From Desulfuribacillus stibiiarsenatis (GTDB taxonomy: Bacteria > Bacillota > Bacilli > Desulfuribacillales > Desulfuribacillaceae), in contig NZ_MJAT01000037.1 of assembly GCF_001742305.1 (NCBI RefSeq), positions 1 through 64,000 on the forward strand: a DNA stretch of 64,000 bases. The letters run 5' to 3'. The translations under genes and the position numbers were made by a program. The notes beneath the pieces are model-generated. The model was not told the origin of the DNA, made no database searches, and worked only from the letters and a program-made list of their open reading frames with translations. Positions 7,530 through 16,096 of this stretch are shown piece by piece. The stretch's first letter is position 1. Each line of letters begins with the position of its first letter.

Positions 7530-7898
7530 ATGAAAAAGTCGTTAATTGTTTTCGCAGCACTTGCAGTCATTATTGCTTTTGCTGTTCCTGGAGTTTTTGC
7601 AGCAACTACTCCACAACAACAAGAGATTGATGCGATTCAAAAGCAAATGATTGAGCTTCGCAAACAACTGGTAGATCAGTATGTTGCCGCAGGGCAAATC
7701 ACTAAGGAGCAAGCGGATTTAATGAAACAACGCTTAGATGCAGCGCCACAAACTTCTGGTGAGCTTCAGCGTGGTTTTGGTCGTGGTATGGGTAGAGGTG
7801 GCTGCGGGCAAGCTGGTCCTGGTGTAGCAGGTGGATGCGGTGGACCTGGAAGTTGCGGTGTTCAAACAGAAGTAGCTCCATCGAACACGAATTTGTAG
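7530..7898 (+). CDS. Exported DUF2680-like protein with Gly/Cys-rich tail
   Basis: A 122-residue protein with a clear Sec signal (MKKSLIVFAALAVIIAFAVPGVFA, cut after residue ~24). The mature part begins with a helical segment including QLVDQYVAAGQITKEQADLMKQRLD, the pattern of DUF2680 (B. subtilis YckD-like) proteins. The tail (~82-112) is glycine-rich with Arg (RGFGRGMGRGG) and three spaced cysteines, unusual for an exported Firmicutes protein and suggestive of metal binding or cross-linking. AAAGGAGG precedes the ATG. It lies 87 bases after the SHOCT gene and may belong to the same stimulon. A terminator follows. Confidence 0.7.
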   Translation: MKKSLIVFAALAVIIAFAVPGVFAATTPQQQEIDAIQKQMIELRKQLVDQYVAAGQITKEQADLMKQRLDAAPQTSGELQRGFGRGMGRGGCGQAGPGVAGGCGGPGSCGVQTEVAPSNTNL

Positions 7899-7953
7899 GA
7901 TACAAAAAATTCCTATAGAATCTAATTTTTAAAACTAAATACTAATAATTTCT

Positions 7954-7990
7954 AAAAAGACAGATCTCACAAAAGATTTGTCTTTTTTTT
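7954..7990 (+). terminator. Rho-independent terminator
   Basis: AAAGACAGATCT pairs with AGATTTGTCTTT (one mismatch) and is followed by a long T-run; ends the kinase-regulator-SHOCT-DUF2680 group. Confidence 0.85.
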
Positions 7991-8012
7991 TCAAAAAAAA
8001 TTCAAAATCGTA

Positions 8013-8041
8013 TTGACAGTATAGGCAAGATGATTTATATT
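8013..8041 (+). promoter_or_regulatory. Sigma-A promoter P1 upstream of rrf2-cyd
   Basis: TTGACA (8013-8018), 17-base spacer, TATATT (8036-8041). It is followed 23 bases later by a 26-base motif (8064-8089) that recurs after the second promoter at 8257-8282 with 22 of 26 identities. The ~500-base gap 7899-8402 holds this promoter, P2, the operator and a terminator, but no gene. Confidence 0.7.
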
Positions 8042-8063
8042 TAAATCAAACAGCACCAATTAA

Positions 8064-8089
8064 GTGTACTTTCAAGATTTATTCATAAT
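8064..8089 (+). repeat. Leader motif, copy 1
   Basis: GTGTACTTTCAAGATTTATT followed by CATAAT; copy 2 at 8257-8282 differs at four positions. Each lies ~24 bases downstream of its own sigma-A promoter, so the promoter-leader block looks duplicated with a ~192-base period. Could be a regulator site or an mRNA 5' end element. Confidence 0.6.
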
Positions 8090-8203
8090 ACTTAAGAGAT
8101 TGCGACAATTTGCAAAGAAATATCTAGCATTAAACAATTAATAACCTATTGATTTTATTGATTTTATTGGTTTAATAGGATTAGTAAAGTATATTTAAAA
8201 TGA

Positions 8204-8232
8204 TTGACAATGATTAGTCGTTGTCATATATT
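8204..8232 (+). promoter_or_regulatory. Sigma-A promoter P2 upstream of rrf2-cyd
   Basis: TTGACA (8204-8209), exactly 17-base spacer, TATATT (8227-8232). The spacer is filled by a 22-bp palindrome (8205-8226), an ideal place for a repressor. Confidence 0.75.
8205..8226. promoter_or_regulatory. 22-bp palindromic operator between -35 and -10 of P2
   Basis: TGACAATGATT and AGTCGTTGTCA are inverted repeats matching at 9 of 11 positions. The GACAATGATT half resembles Fur-family boxes. Alternatively the downstream Rrf2 protein may bind it. Binding would block RNA polymerase. Confidence 0.55.
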
Positions 8233-8256
8233 TAAGGCGTAAACATCACTGCTTTG

Positions 8257-8282
8257 GTATACTTTCAAAATAAATTCATAAT
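8257..8282 (+). repeat. Leader motif, copy 2
   Basis: GTATACTTTCAAAATAAATT followed by CATAAT; see copy 1 at 8064-8089. Lies 24 bases after the P2 -10 box. Confidence 0.6.
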
Positions 8283-8402
8283 TAACACTGAAAAATGAAT
8301 AATAATAAATAGAATCAATCATGTTTAATAGTGCAAAACGTAGAGTATAGATATTGAGTATAGATAGATTCAGGATTCAGAGAAAGAAGGAGGAGCACTG
8401 TC

Positions 8403-8861
8403 GTGATATTAAATCAAGCTACTGATTATGGATTTCGCATCGTATTATTCTTATCAAGACAGGGTATCGGGGTTCGAACAGAAGCGCAACAAATTAGTGA
8501 ACATGAGAATATACCAGAAAGATTTTTGTTCAAAATCATGAGGAAACTAACGAAGACGGGAATTGTAAAATCTTATAGAGGAGCGAATGGTGGTTTTACA
8601 GTAGGTCGCGCTCCAGAAGATATTACGTTATTGAATATAGTAGAAGCAATTGAAGGTCCTATTTGTGTCAATGTTTGCTTTAAAGGGGCAAATCATTGCA
8701 ACAAGAGCTTTACTAAGCATTGTGTAGTGCATCAAGAGTTAGCAAAGTTAAGGCAGGATATTACTGCCCGACTTAGCAATATAGATTTCAAATCTCTTCT
8801 TGAGAAAGAAAATACTTTGAAAGAAGGTGATCAAGTCTTTTGTTGTAACAGTGTGAGTTAA
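8403..8861 (+). CDS. Rrf2-family transcriptional regulator
   Basis: A 152-residue protein with GTG start, AAGGAGGAG nine bases before it. The N-terminal winged helix-turn-helix has the Rrf2 signature (YGFRIVLFLS, ISEHENIPERFLFKIMRKLTKTGIVKSYRGANGGF). The C-terminal part has Cys88, Cys92, Cys99 and Cys107, a spacing compatible with an iron-sulfur cluster as in NsrR/IscR/RsrR relatives. It sits 34 bases before cydA, so it probably senses oxygen, nitric oxide or iron-sulfur status and controls cytochrome bd. It is likely self-regulated through P1/P2. Which family member it equals cannot be told from sequence alone. Confidence 0.88.
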   Translation: MILNQATDYGFRIVLFLSRQGIGVRTEAQQISEHENIPERFLFKIMRKLTKTGIVKSYRGANGGFTVGRAPEDITLLNIVEAIEGPICVNVCFKGANHCNKSFTKHCVVHQELAKLRQDITARLSNIDFKSLLEKENTLKEGDQVFCCNSVS

Positions 8862-8895
8862 AGTTTTTATTTAAAAATTTAGGAGGTGTTTTTTC

Positions 8896-10260
8896 GTGTT
8901 AGATGTATTATTACTATCTAGACTGCAATTTACATTCACTGCAATCGTTCACTACTTTTTTATACCACTAACTTTAGGTTTAGCTGTTTTAATCGCTTAT
9001 ATGGAATACAAGTATTGGAGAACTAATAGCCCTTTATATGATAAAATGTCCCGCTTCTGGACAAAATTGTTCCTAGTAAACTTTGCAATAGGTGTTGCGA
9101 CAGGTATTACAATGGAATTCCAATTTGGAACAAACTGGGCAGCATATTCACGTTATGTAGGTGATATTTTCGGTGCGCCACTTGCTGCTGAAGGAGTATT
9201 TGCTTTCTTCTTAGAATCTACTTTTATAGGGTTACTTGTATTTGGTAGAGATAAGATTTCAAGAGGCATGAGATTTTTTGCAGCACTAATGGTAGCATTC
9301 GGAACGAACCTTTCGGCGTTCTGGATTCTAGCTGCGAACTCTTGGCAACAAACTCCTGCAGGATACAAAATTAATGAAGAGTTGAATCGTGCAGAAATGA
9401 CAAGCTTTTTTGATGCAGTATTTAACCCATCTACATTAGTTCGTTTTTCTCACGTTCTTGAAGGAGCATATATTACAGCTGCGTTCTTCATCATGGCTGT
9501 AAGTGCATACTACTTATTGAAAAAGAAAAATGTAGAGTTAGCAAAAGAATCTATGAAAATTGCTGTAGTATTTGGTCTTGTATTCGCATTGTTACAACCC
9601 ATTTCTGGACACTCTCACGCAACACAAGTAGCGGAGCTACAACCTGCAAAGCTCGCTGCTTATGAAGCACATTGGGAAACAAGAGAAAATGCGCCACTTT
9701 TACTATTCGCAATCCCTGATTACGCAAACGAGACAAACAAATTTGAAATCGGAATTCCTGGAATGCTAAGTTTCTTAACTTACTTAGATGCAAGTCAACC
9801 AGTTACTGGACTAAAGGATATACCTGCAGAAGAAAGACCACCTGTATTAAGTACATTTTTATCCTTTAGAATCATGGTCGGTATAGGGATGTTTATGATT
9901 GCATGGATGATCTACTTAGCAATTTTGGCGAGGAAAGGTACATTATACACGAATCAATTTGCGTTAAAGTATGCATTGTATTTCTTACCATTACCGATTA
10001 TCGCAAACTCATTTGGTTGGGTTGTTACGGAGCTAGGGAGACAGCCTTGGACAGTATACGGTCTCATCACAACTGCTGAAAGTGTATCACATTTAACAGC
10101 AATTGAAGTGTTAATTTCTCTAGTGTTATTCATGGGGATTTATACATTCCTTGGATATTTAATGGTGTACTTAATGGTGAAAGAAATTAAGAAGTTTAAC
10201 ATGGATACAGATATTACATCTGATACACCTGTAGGTCCTGCAAAGGGGGTTACTGTATAA
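8896..10260 (+). CDS. cydA: Cytochrome bd ubiquinol/menaquinol oxidase subunit I
   Basis: A 454-residue polytopic protein starting at GTG with AGGAGGTG upstream. Heme ligand His19 lies in AIVHYFF, a second conserved His in RFSHVLEGAY, and GRQPWTVYG is the CydA signature near residue ~380. At 454 residues with a short loop after SGHSHATQVAELQPAK it is the short Q-loop type. With CydB it reduces oxygen to water with quinol electrons and high oxygen affinity, without pumping protons. First gene of cydABDC; the stop overlaps the cydB start by one base. Confidence 0.95.
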   Translation: MLDVLLLSRLQFTFTAIVHYFFIPLTLGLAVLIAYMEYKYWRTNSPLYDKMSRFWTKLFLVNFAIGVATGITMEFQFGTNWAAYSRYVGDIFGAPLAAEGVFAFFLESTFIGLLVFGRDKISRGMRFFAALMVAFGTNLSAFWILAANSWQQTPAGYKINEELNRAEMTSFFDAVFNPSTLVRFSHVLEGAYITAAFFIMAVSAYYLLKKKNVELAKESMKIAVVFGLVFALLQPISGHSHATQVAELQPAKLAAYEAHWETRENAPLLLFAIPDYANETNKFEIGIPGMLSFLTYLDASQPVTGLKDIPAEERPPVLSTFLSFRIMVGIGMFMIAWMIYLAILARKGTLYTNQFALKYALYFLPLPIIANSFGWVVTELGRQPWTVYGLITTAESVSHLTAIEVLISLVLFMGIYTFLGYLMVYLMVKEIKKFNMDTDITSDTPVGPAKGVTV

Positions 10261-11276
10261 TGGATTTAAATGCGATTTGGTTCTTACTTGTTGGTGTTTT
10301 AATCATTGGATATGCAATTCTTGATGGATTTGATTTAGGAATCGGTAGCTTATTCTATCTTCTTGGAAAAACAGAAGATGAGAAGAAAACGTTAATTAAC
10401 TCAATTGGTCCAGTATGGGACGGTAATGAGGTTTGGTTATTAACTGGTGGTGGAGCGTTATTTGCAGCTTTCCCATTCGTTTACGCAACTGTATTCAGTG
10501 GTTTCTACCTAGCAATGATGCTAGTACTATTTGGCTTAATCTTCCGTGCAATTGGAATAGAGTATTATTTCAAGTCGGACGATGATAAGCAAATACAAGG
10601 TCTTTTGGGTAAAATGTTCTTTATCGGCAGTTTCTTACCAGCACTTCTATTCGGTGTTGCAGTAGGTAACGTAGTAGTAGGGATTCCTTTAGATGAAGCA
10701 CAGAACTATGCTGGTAATTTCTTCGGATTATTAAATCCGTATGCATTATGCTTAGGGATTGTAGGGTTACTTGGATTCTTACTACAAGGTTCAACTTACA
10801 CTGCAATTAAAACAGAAGGTGCTTTACAGAAACGTGCCGTTGGTTTTGCTAATACATTCTGCTGGTCATTATTGGTAGCTTGGATTCTAGGTGGAGTGGC
10901 AACTTATCTATTTGCTCCGCATATGTTCACAAACTATAGTGCAATGCCTGTATTGTATGCTCTTCCAATTTTAACACTAGTATGTATGGCGTCTATTCCA
11001 TTCTTCCTAAAGGCTGCAGCATATGGTAAAGCATTCATTGCTAGTTCCCTAGTGATTGCAACAAAGGTTCTCACAATTGCAGGTGGATTATTCCCGAACT
11101 TAGTAATTTCTACAAACACAGAACACTTGACTATCTATAATGCTTCTTCAACTGAACTTACATTAACAGTAATGTTAATTATCGCAGTCATCGGAGTACC
11201 TATCGTCTTAGTTTACACTGGCTATGTGTACTATGTATTCCGTGGAAAAGCTACTCCAGAGCGTCAAGGATACTAA
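10260..11276 (+). CDS. cydB: Cytochrome bd oxidase subunit II
   Basis: A 338-residue membrane protein beginning MDLNAIWFLLVGVLIIGYAI, with the CydB signature DGFDLGIG and GPVWDGNEVWLLTGGGA. It has about eight transmembrane helices and is the normal length. It forms the heterodimer with CydA. The start codon overlaps the cydA stop (TAATG), so translation is coupled. cydD follows after 7 bases. Confidence 0.95.
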   Translation: MDLNAIWFLLVGVLIIGYAILDGFDLGIGSLFYLLGKTEDEKKTLINSIGPVWDGNEVWLLTGGGALFAAFPFVYATVFSGFYLAMMLVLFGLIFRAIGIEYYFKSDDDKQIQGLLGKMFFIGSFLPALLFGVAVGNVVVGIPLDEAQNYAGNFFGLLNPYALCLGIVGLLGFLLQGSTYTAIKTEGALQKRAVGFANTFCWSLLVAWILGGVATYLFAPHMFTNYSAMPVLYALPILTLVCMASIPFFLKAAAYGKAFIASSLVIATKVLTIAGGLFPNLVISTNTEHLTIYNASSTELTLTVMLIIAVIGVPIVLVYTGYVYYVFRGKATPERQGY

Positions 11277-11283
11277 GAATTAA

Positions 11284-13011
11284 ATGATTGATAAAAGATT
11301 AAACCAGGAGGCAAAAATTCGAGGGCGGATTCTTGTCCTCCTGGTTTGCTTTGCTATAGCAAGTGGAGCTCTGGCGATAGGGCAAGCATATTCTATAGCA
11401 ACGATAGTGGATCAAGTGTTTCTAAAAGGGTTGCAACTATCATCTATGTACGGCATGTTAGGGACTTTATTGGCTATATTTATTGGTCGTGGATTACTTA
11501 TGTATTGGAATGCGAAAGTTGGAGTGTCACTCGCTGGGGCTGTCAAGAATAGTATCCGTGAAAAACTTGTGCAGAAACTTACGAAGAGTGCACCACATTA
11601 TCTTCTTTCACGTAAGACAGGGCAATTAATTAGTGTGTTAGCAGATGCGATCGATCAGATTGAAGGATATTATAGTCGTTATTTGCCGCAGTTGATTCAA
11701 GCGGCCATCATTCCTTTGATGGTTTTAATAATCGTTTTTACGTTTAATATTTACTCCGCGCTTATTATGCTGATAACGGCACCGTTAATCCCCGTATTTA
11801 TGGTATTGATTGGGAAGATGGCGGATAGTAAATCGCGCGAGCAAATGGATATTTTAATGAGGTTTTCTGGTCATTTCTTAGATGTACTTCATGGATTCAC
11901 AACGTTAAAGATTTTTGGGCAGAGTCGTGCTCAACGTAGAGAAATTGTAGAAATCAGTAATAATTTCCGTGATACCACAATGGAAGTTTTGAAAATTGCT
12001 TTTTTATCAGCGTTAATGCTAGAAATCTTAGCTACAATTAGTACAGCGATGATTGCAGTAGAGGTTGGACTACGTTTAGTGTATGATCATTTAAGCTTTC
12101 ACACGGCATTCTTTATTCTACTGCTTGCACCTGAGCTATACCTTCCGTTGAAAAACCTAGGAAGTGGATTCCATACAGGGAGAAATGCGATTGCAGCAGG
12201 GGAGAAGATATGGGAAGTCTTAGATGAAAAAGAGTTGAAAACAAATTGGGGAAATCAAGAGCTTTCATTATTAGCACCACCTCAAATGACTATAGAAAAT
12301 GTTTCTTTTCATTATCAAGAAAACAGGGAAATATTAAAGAAAATTTGCGTTGCAATCCGTGCCGGGGAGCAAGTGGCGATTGTCGGAAGAAGCGGTTCTG
12401 GAAAAACGACCTTACTAAAATTACTTCTAGGTTTATTACCGCCGACCCAGGGCCGAATCCTTGTGAATGGAATTAATTTATCAGATGTCAAAGAAGATTC
12501 ATGGTTATCGAATGTCGCTTATGTGTCACAAGAGCCATATCTATTCGCAGGGACCATTGCCGACAATATTGTTATGAGCAATGTAAAAGCTACCCGTCCT
12601 GATATCGAACATGCGGGAAAACTTGCTGGCGTTGATCTTGTTGTCGAACATTTATTCCTAGGGTATGATACGGTTGTTGGCGAAGGTGCACGGGGGATTT
12701 CCGGCGGGGAAAAGCAACGGATTGCGTTAGCGCGTGCATTTTTGAAACAAGCTCCTGTAGTTATCCTTGATGAGCCGACGGCGGGTCTCGATTTAGAAAC
12801 AGAGCATTTTATGAAACAAGCGATGGAGAAACTGCGTGAACATGCAACGGTATTTACTGTGGCCCACCGATTACAAACGATTATTGGAGCTGACAAGATT
12901 TTACTGCTATCAGATGGAGAAGTAATAGGGTGTGGTTCCCATGATCAGTTACTCCGTGAGTCTGAGCAATATCGTGATATAGTGTCGGTATATAGAGGTG
13001 AACATCTATGA
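11284..13011 (+). CDS. cydD: Thiol reductant ABC exporter subunit CydD
   Basis: A 575-residue half-transporter: about six TM helices in residues ~15-300, then a nucleotide-binding domain with Walker A GRSGSGKTT, Q-loop, signature SGGEKQR, Walker B VVILDEP and H-loop AHR. With CydC it exports cysteine or other low-molecular-weight thiols, which is needed for assembly of cytochrome bd. The ribosome site is weak (AAGGA, ~12 bases before the ATG), so coupling to cydB is likely. Ends with an ATGA overlap into cydC. Confidence 0.92.
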   Translation: MIDKRLNQEAKIRGRILVLLVCFAIASGALAIGQAYSIATIVDQVFLKGLQLSSMYGMLGTLLAIFIGRGLLMYWNAKVGVSLAGAVKNSIREKLVQKLTKSAPHYLLSRKTGQLISVLADAIDQIEGYYSRYLPQLIQAAIIPLMVLIIVFTFNIYSALIMLITAPLIPVFMVLIGKMADSKSREQMDILMRFSGHFLDVLHGFTTLKIFGQSRAQRREIVEISNNFRDTTMEVLKIAFLSALMLEILATISTAMIAVEVGLRLVYDHLSFHTAFFILLLAPELYLPLKNLGSGFHTGRNAIAAGEKIWEVLDEKELKTNWGNQELSLLAPPQMTIENVSFHYQENREILKKICVAIRAGEQVAIVGRSGSGKTTLLKLLLGLLPPTQGRILVNGINLSDVKEDSWLSNVAYVSQEPYLFAGTIADNIVMSNVKATRPDIEHAGKLAGVDLVVEHLFLGYDTVVGEGARGISGGEKQRIALARAFLKQAPVVILDEPTAGLDLETEHFMKQAMEKLREHATVFTVAHRLQTIIGADKILLLSDGEVIGCGSHDQLLRESEQYRDIVSVYRGEHL

Positions 13012-14780
13012 GAGAACTAGGACATTTAATTCGCCTAATGGCATCAGAGAAGAAAGCTATTTTATTATCTGTACTTTTAGGTTTTATAGCTGCGGTTAGC
13101 TCTGTAGGCTTAATGGGTACAGGTGGTTATTTAATTTCTAAAGCTGCCCTTCATCCACCATTACACACATTGACACTGATTATTGTAACGGTCAGATTTT
13201 TTGGTCTTGCGCGTGCTGCGGCCCGTTATGCTGAACGATTTTTTTCACATCAAGCGACTTTTTCGATTTTAGGACAAATTCGTGTATTTTTTTACGATAA
13301 GCTTGAACCGTTAGCTCCTGCGATTTTCATGAAATATCGTAGTGGTGATTTATTAACTCGTATTGTTTCAGATGTGGAAAGTTTACAGTACTTCTTTTTA
13401 CGGGTTGTATATCCACCACTGGTAATGGTATTTGTATTCTTAGCTACTGGCTTGTTGTTACTAGCATTTTCTTGGCAAATGGCAATCACTCTGATGATGG
13501 GTCTTCTAGTTGTCGGGTTTTTGATTCCTGTCATTTTTGCCTATATCGGACAGAATAATGGCTACCATTTACGCCAAAAACGCTCAGAGTTCTCGAATCA
13601 AGCGACGGAATTGCTTTTTGGTTTTGTTGATTTGAAGACAAGCCTTCAGTTAGAAAAGAAGACCGAAGAATTGAACCATGCATCCAAGGGTTTAATACAA
13701 GAGCAAAACCGTTCTGGGATATTAGCGGGTATGGGAGAAAGTCTAGCGATGGTAGGGGCGTTTTTAACTGCATGGGTTGTTCTTTTTGTGGGAGTCATTG
13801 CTGTCAGTGCTGGTGAAATGAACGGAGTGTTCTTAGCGCTACTTGTCTTAGCAACTCTTACGGTGTTTGAAGCTGCAACACCTGTAGCAGTTATCCCAGG
13901 ACATCTGGAAGAAAGTCGGGTCGCGGCTGGTAGACTCTTTGGGTTAACAAAGTCAAGTATAGGATCAAAAGATGTGCATGTGTCGAATACCTCTTATGGC
14001 AGCTTGTCAATACAAGAGTCTGAACGACTCAATGAAGAAGTAGTATTTCCACCAGTCGATGTTGTTCCTATTCAATTTCAGTATGTGAACTTTTCTTATC
14101 CTGATGAGGAACGTCAAGCGTTAAATGCCTTGAACTTACATTTAGCAGTGGGTAAGAAGATTGCTATTGTAGGTCAAAGTGGATCTGGGAAAAGCACGAT
14201 ATTAAATTTACTCTTAAAGTTTTACGAGTACCAAGAAGGTGAGATTTATTTAGGTGAACGAGAGTTGTCAACGTATTCCCCTGAAGAGGCAAGAAGGTAC
14301 TTTGGGGTTGTATCGCAGTCGAATCATTTCTTTCATGATACGGTAAGGGCGAACCTATTGATCGCTAAACCTGATGCTACGGATGCCGAGCTTTCCAAGA
14401 TTTTAGATGAAGTATCGCTTGCATATATATCGTTAGATGATGTACTGGGGGAGAAGGGCCTTGGCTTGTCTGGTGGAGAAAGGCAACGTTTGGCAATTGC
14501 TCGCATGATCTTGAAAGATGCGCCAATCCTTTTACTTGACGAACCAACGACAGGACTAGATTCAATCACAGAAAGAGAAATATTGGCACTTCTATGGCCA
14601 ATTGTTACAGATAAATCGATTCTATATGTGACGCACCGTCTTGTTGGCTTAGAGAAGATGGATGAGATTGTCGTAATGAGTCAGGGGCGTATCGTAGAAC
14701 AGGGTACTTTTGAGGAATTGATGAAGCGTCAGGGACATTTTTATCAACTGAAACAATTGGAAAAAGAGAAAATTAATTAA
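13008..14780 (+). CDS. cydC: Thiol reductant ABC exporter subunit CydC
   Basis: A 590-residue half-transporter with TM domain ~15-300 and a nucleotide-binding domain with Walker A GQSGSGKST, signature LSGGERQR, Walker B ILLLDEP and H-loop THR. A linker of ~35 polar residues (~320-350) precedes the ATPase. Partner of CydD; the start overlaps the cydD stop. The transcript ends at a hairpin (14792-14840) that is also the SOS promoter of the next gene. Confidence 0.92.
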   Translation: MRELGHLIRLMASEKKAILLSVLLGFIAAVSSVGLMGTGGYLISKAALHPPLHTLTLIIVTVRFFGLARAAARYAERFFSHQATFSILGQIRVFFYDKLEPLAPAIFMKYRSGDLLTRIVSDVESLQYFFLRVVYPPLVMVFVFLATGLLLLAFSWQMAITLMMGLLVVGFLIPVIFAYIGQNNGYHLRQKRSEFSNQATELLFGFVDLKTSLQLEKKTEELNHASKGLIQEQNRSGILAGMGESLAMVGAFLTAWVVLFVGVIAVSAGEMNGVFLALLVLATLTVFEAATPVAVIPGHLEESRVAAGRLFGLTKSSIGSKDVHVSNTSYGSLSIQESERLNEEVVFPPVDVVPIQFQYVNFSYPDEERQALNALNLHLAVGKKIAIVGQSGSGKSTILNLLLKFYEYQEGEIYLGERELSTYSPEEARRYFGVVSQSNHFFHDTVRANLLIAKPDATDAELSKILDEVSLAYISLDDVLGEKGLGLSGGERQRLAIARMILKDAPILLLDEPTTGLDSITEREILALLWPIVTDKSILYVTHRLVGLEKMDEIVVMSQGRIVEQGTFEELMKRQGHFYQLKQLEKEKIN

Positions 14781-14784
14781 AATC

Positions 14785-14814
14785 TTGCATAAAAGAACAT
14801 TTGTTTGATAAGAT
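14785..14814 (+). promoter_or_regulatory. Promoter of the Y-family polymerase gene, embedded in the cyd terminator
   Basis: TTGCAT (14785-14790), 18-base spacer, TAAGAT (14809-14814). The spacer contains the left LexA box, so LexA would occlude the promoter. Confidence 0.6.
14795..14806. promoter_or_regulatory. LexA (DinR) box, left
   Basis: GAAC-ATTT-GTTT matches the Bacillus SOS box GAACN4GTTC at all but the last base. It lies between the -35 and -10 of the polymerase promoter. Confidence 0.65.
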
Positions 14815-14822
14815 AGCATTAT

Positions 14823-14835
14823 CGAACGAATGTTC
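14823..14835. promoter_or_regulatory. LexA (DinR) box, right
   Basis: CGAAC-GAAT-GTTC is a perfect GAACN4GTTC core, 29 bases from the left box, placed just after the predicted transcription start. Confidence 0.75.
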
Positions 14836-14857
14836 TTTTTGTTGGGGGGAATTAGGA

Positions 14858-16078
14858 ATGGAGACGGTGTTATTAGCTGACATGAACTCATTTTTCGCAT
14901 CTGTAGAACAGGCGGACCAGCCAGAATTGCTAGGGAAACCGGTAATAGTTTGTGGTGATCCAGCGAAGCGGCATGGTATCACGTTGGCAGCAAGTCGAGA
15001 AGCGAAGAAATATGGGATTAAGACAGCGATGCCATGCTGGGAAGCATTGAGCTTATGTCCAGAGGCTATTGTTGTAAGGCCGCGTATGGCACGATATGTA
15101 GAAACGTCTCTAGTCATTGTCGAGATTGCCAAGGAATTCTCTCCTTTAGTTGAGCCATTTTCTATTGATGAATTATTTATTGATACACAAGGCACGGAAA
15201 AGTTGTTTGGGAGTAGTGTGGATGTGGCAAGTTTATTTCGGAAAACCGTGTATGAGCGAATCGGTGTACCTTGCTCAGTAGGGATTGCCCCAAATAAATT
15301 ATTAGCGAAAATATGCTGTGATGTAGAAGCCAAAAAGTCTTTATCCGGTATTTCGAAATGGTCCTACGAAGATATACCAGTCAAGCTGTGGCCAAGACCC
15401 GTGAAAGATTTATTTGGCGTTGGGAAAAGAATGGAGAAAAACTTCAAAAACATGGGGATTACAACGATTGGGACACTCGCACAATATCCAGTTCCTATCC
15501 TGAAAAAGAAATTCGGGATTCTTGGTGAGGTGTATCATTTATCAGCGAATGGCATTGATAACTCGCAAGTGACACCCCATTCCCATGATGATGTCAAAGG
15601 GATTGGGCATTCGATTACCCTGCCACGGGACTATTATCGTTGGGAGGAAATCCAAGTTGTTCTGAGGGAAATTACAGAAGAAGTATGTTGTAGGGCTAGA
15701 AGGAAAGGGAAGATTGGAAAGACAATCTCTTTATATGTCCGCGGTATCGATCTGATATCCAGTGTTCAGCGTTCGAAATTGCTAGCTAGCTATAGCAATT
15801 TATCTACGGATATATGCCCTTTGGTAGAATGGTTATTTCAGCAGCATTGGGGAAGTCAGCCTGTCCGTGCGATTACTATTTCTTTATCAAATTTAATGGA
15901 TGATGAAGCGTTACAGCTTGAAGTGTTCGCTGATCGGGTAGCAGAACGTTCCTTGGCTTATACAATTGATAATATTCGTTACCGTTATGGAAAGACAGCA
16001 ATCTTTAAGGCATCCTCCCTAAGTGAAGGAGGAGTTTACCACGAACGATCAACGTTAATAGGCGGACATAAGGCATAG
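14858..16078 (+). CDS. Y-family DNA polymerase (UvrX/DinB-like), SOS-regulated
   Basis: Start chosen at the ATG at 14858 (GGGGGG upstream), giving 406 residues; an upstream in-frame ATG at 14801 lies in the terminator hairpin. Polymerase motifs: ADMNSFFASVEQ with the first metal Asp, FSIDELFIDTQG with the second acidic pair, and CSVGIAPNKLLAKICCD. The helix-hairpin-helix and little-finger regions follow. It copies past damaged template bases. Two LexA boxes and the following YolD-like gene give the same arrangement as B. subtilis uvrX-yolD and the SOS gene yqjW, so it is more likely of the UvrX/YqjW group than housekeeping DinB. Confidence 0.88.
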   Translation: METVLLADMNSFFASVEQADQPELLGKPVIVCGDPAKRHGITLAASREAKKYGIKTAMPCWEALSLCPEAIVVRPRMARYVETSLVIVEIAKEFSPLVEPFSIDELFIDTQGTEKLFGSSVDVASLFRKTVYERIGVPCSVGIAPNKLLAKICCDVEAKKSLSGISKWSYEDIPVKLWPRPVKDLFGVGKRMEKNFKNMGITTIGTLAQYPVPILKKKFGILGEVYHLSANGIDNSQVTPHSHDDVKGIGHSITLPRDYYRWEEIQVVLREITEEVCCRARRKGKIGKTISLYVRGIDLISSVQRSKLLASYSNLSTDICPLVEWLFQQHWGSQPVRAITISLSNLMDDEALQLEVFADRVAERSLAYTIDNIRYRYGKTAIFKASSLSEGGVYHERSTLIGGHKA

Positions 16079-16096
16079 TGAGTAGGAGGAAACAGC

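Larger units (their letters stand above)
14792..14840 (+). terminator. cydABDC terminator hairpin containing two LexA boxes
   Basis: Bases 14792-14811 pair with 14819-14838 over 20 bp, with only two T-G wobbles and a 7-base loop, followed by T residues to 14840: a very strong intrinsic terminator. Confidence 0.85.
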
